Below the pieces are notes generated by a model. That model saw only the letters and a list, made by a program, of their open reading frames with translations. It was not told the DNA's origin and ran no database searches. A stretch of DNA of 64,000 nt, from assembly GCF_009913435.1 (NCBI RefSeq), contig NZ_CP047895.1, forward strand, positions 628,501-692,500, read 5' to 3'. The stretch's first letter is position 1; the number at the start of each line of letters is the position of its first letter. The position numbers were made by a program, and so were the translations under genes. Positions 63,424 to 64,000 of this stretch are shown piece by piece. The DNA comes from Sphingomonas changnyeongensis. GTDB taxonomy: Bacteria > Pseudomonadota > Alphaproteobacteria > Sphingomonadales > Sphingomonadaceae.

Positions 63424-64000
63424 TCAGGCCCCGGCGAGCAGGCCTTCGCGGGCGATCTTTTCCCGCCAGACGAGCGGCGCGGTGTGGTGGACGCTTTCGC
63501 CGGTCGCGTCCACGGCGACGGTGACCGGCATGTCCTTCACGTCGAACTCGTAGATCGCTTCCATGCCCAGATCTTCAAAGCCGACGACCTTCGCGCCCTT
63601 GATCGCGCGCGCGACCAGATAGGCGGCCCCGCCGACCGCCATCAGATAGGCGGCCTTGGCACCCTTGATCGCCTCGATCGCCACCGCGCCGCGCTCGGCC
63701 TTGCCGACCATGGCGAGCAGCCCCTGATCGAGCATCATGCCGGTGAATTTGTCCATCCGCGTCGCGGTCGTGGGGCCGGCCGGGCCGACCACCTCGTCAC
63801 CGACCGGATCGACCGGACCGACATAATAAATGACCCGCCCGCGGAAGCTGACCGGCAGCTCCTCGCCCTTGGCCAGCATGTCCTGGATGCGCTTGTGCGC
63901 GGCATCGCGGCCGGTGAGCATCCGGCCATTCAGCAGCAGCCGGTCGCCCGGCTTCCAGCTGGCGACGATCTCCGGCGTCAGCGTGTCGAGGTCGACGCGG
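63424..64000 (-). CDS. Class I fumarate hydratase, C-terminal part
   Basis: The visible 192 residues are the C-terminal domain of a class I, oxygen-sensitive [4Fe-4S] fumarase of the TCA cycle. Recognised from DTLTPEIVASWKPGDRLLLNGRM, RDAAHKRIQDMLAKGEELPVSFRGRVIYYVGPVDPVGDEVVGPAGPTTATRMDKF, the MLDQGLLAMVGKAERG segment and the ending DATGESVHHTAPLVWREKIAREGL. Class I enzymes are about 500-550 residues, so the start lies beyond the right edge. The paired Mrp iron-sulfur carrier next door could help load its cluster, but this is suggestion only. Confidence 0.93.
   Translation of the reverse strand, partial: RVDLDTLTPEIVASWKPGDRLLLNGRMLTGRDAAHKRIQDMLAKGEELPVSFRGRVIYYVGPVDPVGDEVVGPAGPTTATRMDKFTGMMLDQGLLAMVGKAERGAVAIEAIKGAKAAYLMAVGGAAYLVARAIKGAKVVGFEDLGMEAIYEFDVKDMPVTVAVDATGESVHHTAPLVWREKIAREGLLAGA

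Noticed and set aside
1..64000. tRNA, rRNA, CRISPR, insertion sequence or prophage genes
   Set aside because: I found no cloverleaf, direct-repeat array, transposase or integrase signature in any gap; absence by eye is not proof for short tRNAs.

Overview
The window is a contiguous piece of a high-GC alphaproteobacterial chromosome, most likely a sphingomonad (Sphingomonas or a close relative). I base this on gene content: an rsmG-parA-parB cluster beside mnmG and mnmE, a hemE/ppsR-maf-aroE-coaE-dnaQ block, DUF3576, DUF6489 and DUF1491 proteins, a type III polyketide synthase operon, secreted S9 and S10 peptidases, a TonB-dependent receptor and a GTTC-N7-GTTC SOS box. Genes are tightly packed, many are translationally coupled (ATGA or GTGA overlaps), and no gap without a gene exceeds about 275 bp. 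I saw no rRNA, tRNA, insertion sequence, prophage or CRISPR array.

Layout. 1-7.3 kb: a truncated EamA transporter, ispG, an isoaspartyl peptidase gene broken by two one-base losses, a UbiH-type hydroxylase, ftsK and a small secreted protein gene broken by one one-base loss. 7.4-14.2 kb: S9 peptidase, lolA, xthA, a RibA-type protein, a HAD phosphatase, YggS and a ThiE-like protein. 14.2-19.6 kb: an outer-membrane-like protein, then DUF3576 lipoprotein, leuS, lptE and holA. 19.7-25.4 kb, minus strand: DUF6489, mnmE, mnmG, rsmG, parA and parB, with two parS-like palindromes. 25.5-30.1 kb: dienelactone hydrolase, then rho, hemJ, hemE and a TerC protein on the minus strand.

The 273-bp gap 30058-30330 lies between hemE and ppsR, the position of the Caulobacter chromosome origin. 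It holds a perfect DnaA box, a one-mismatch box and five GANTC sites, so I call it the probable oriC. With parAB and parS 6-10 kb away, the centre of the window looks like the replication-origin and segregation domain.

30.3-41.8 kb: ppsR, maf, aroE, coaE, dnaQ, hpf, ptsN, a thioesterase, DUF1491, SleB hydrolase, mmcB behind an SOS box, an ankyrin protein, a SCO protein, YcgN, a YgjP-like metallopeptidase and a class A penicillin-binding protein. 41.9-45.2 kb: msrB and a three-gene operon of type III polyketide synthase, methyltransferase and FAD oxidoreductase, the main specialised-metabolism candidate. 45.3-64 kb: mutS, glnD, a TonB receptor, S10 carboxypeptidase, queF, a thioesterase, a HerA-like ATPase with a small secreted partner, a Do-type protease, hflC and hflK, the mrp Fe-S carrier and a truncated class I fumarase.

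A short palindromic repeat of 50-60 bp occurs three times, each time supplying the TAG stop of the upstream gene. All three frameshifts are losses of one G in a run of G, so they may be consensus errors rather than decay.
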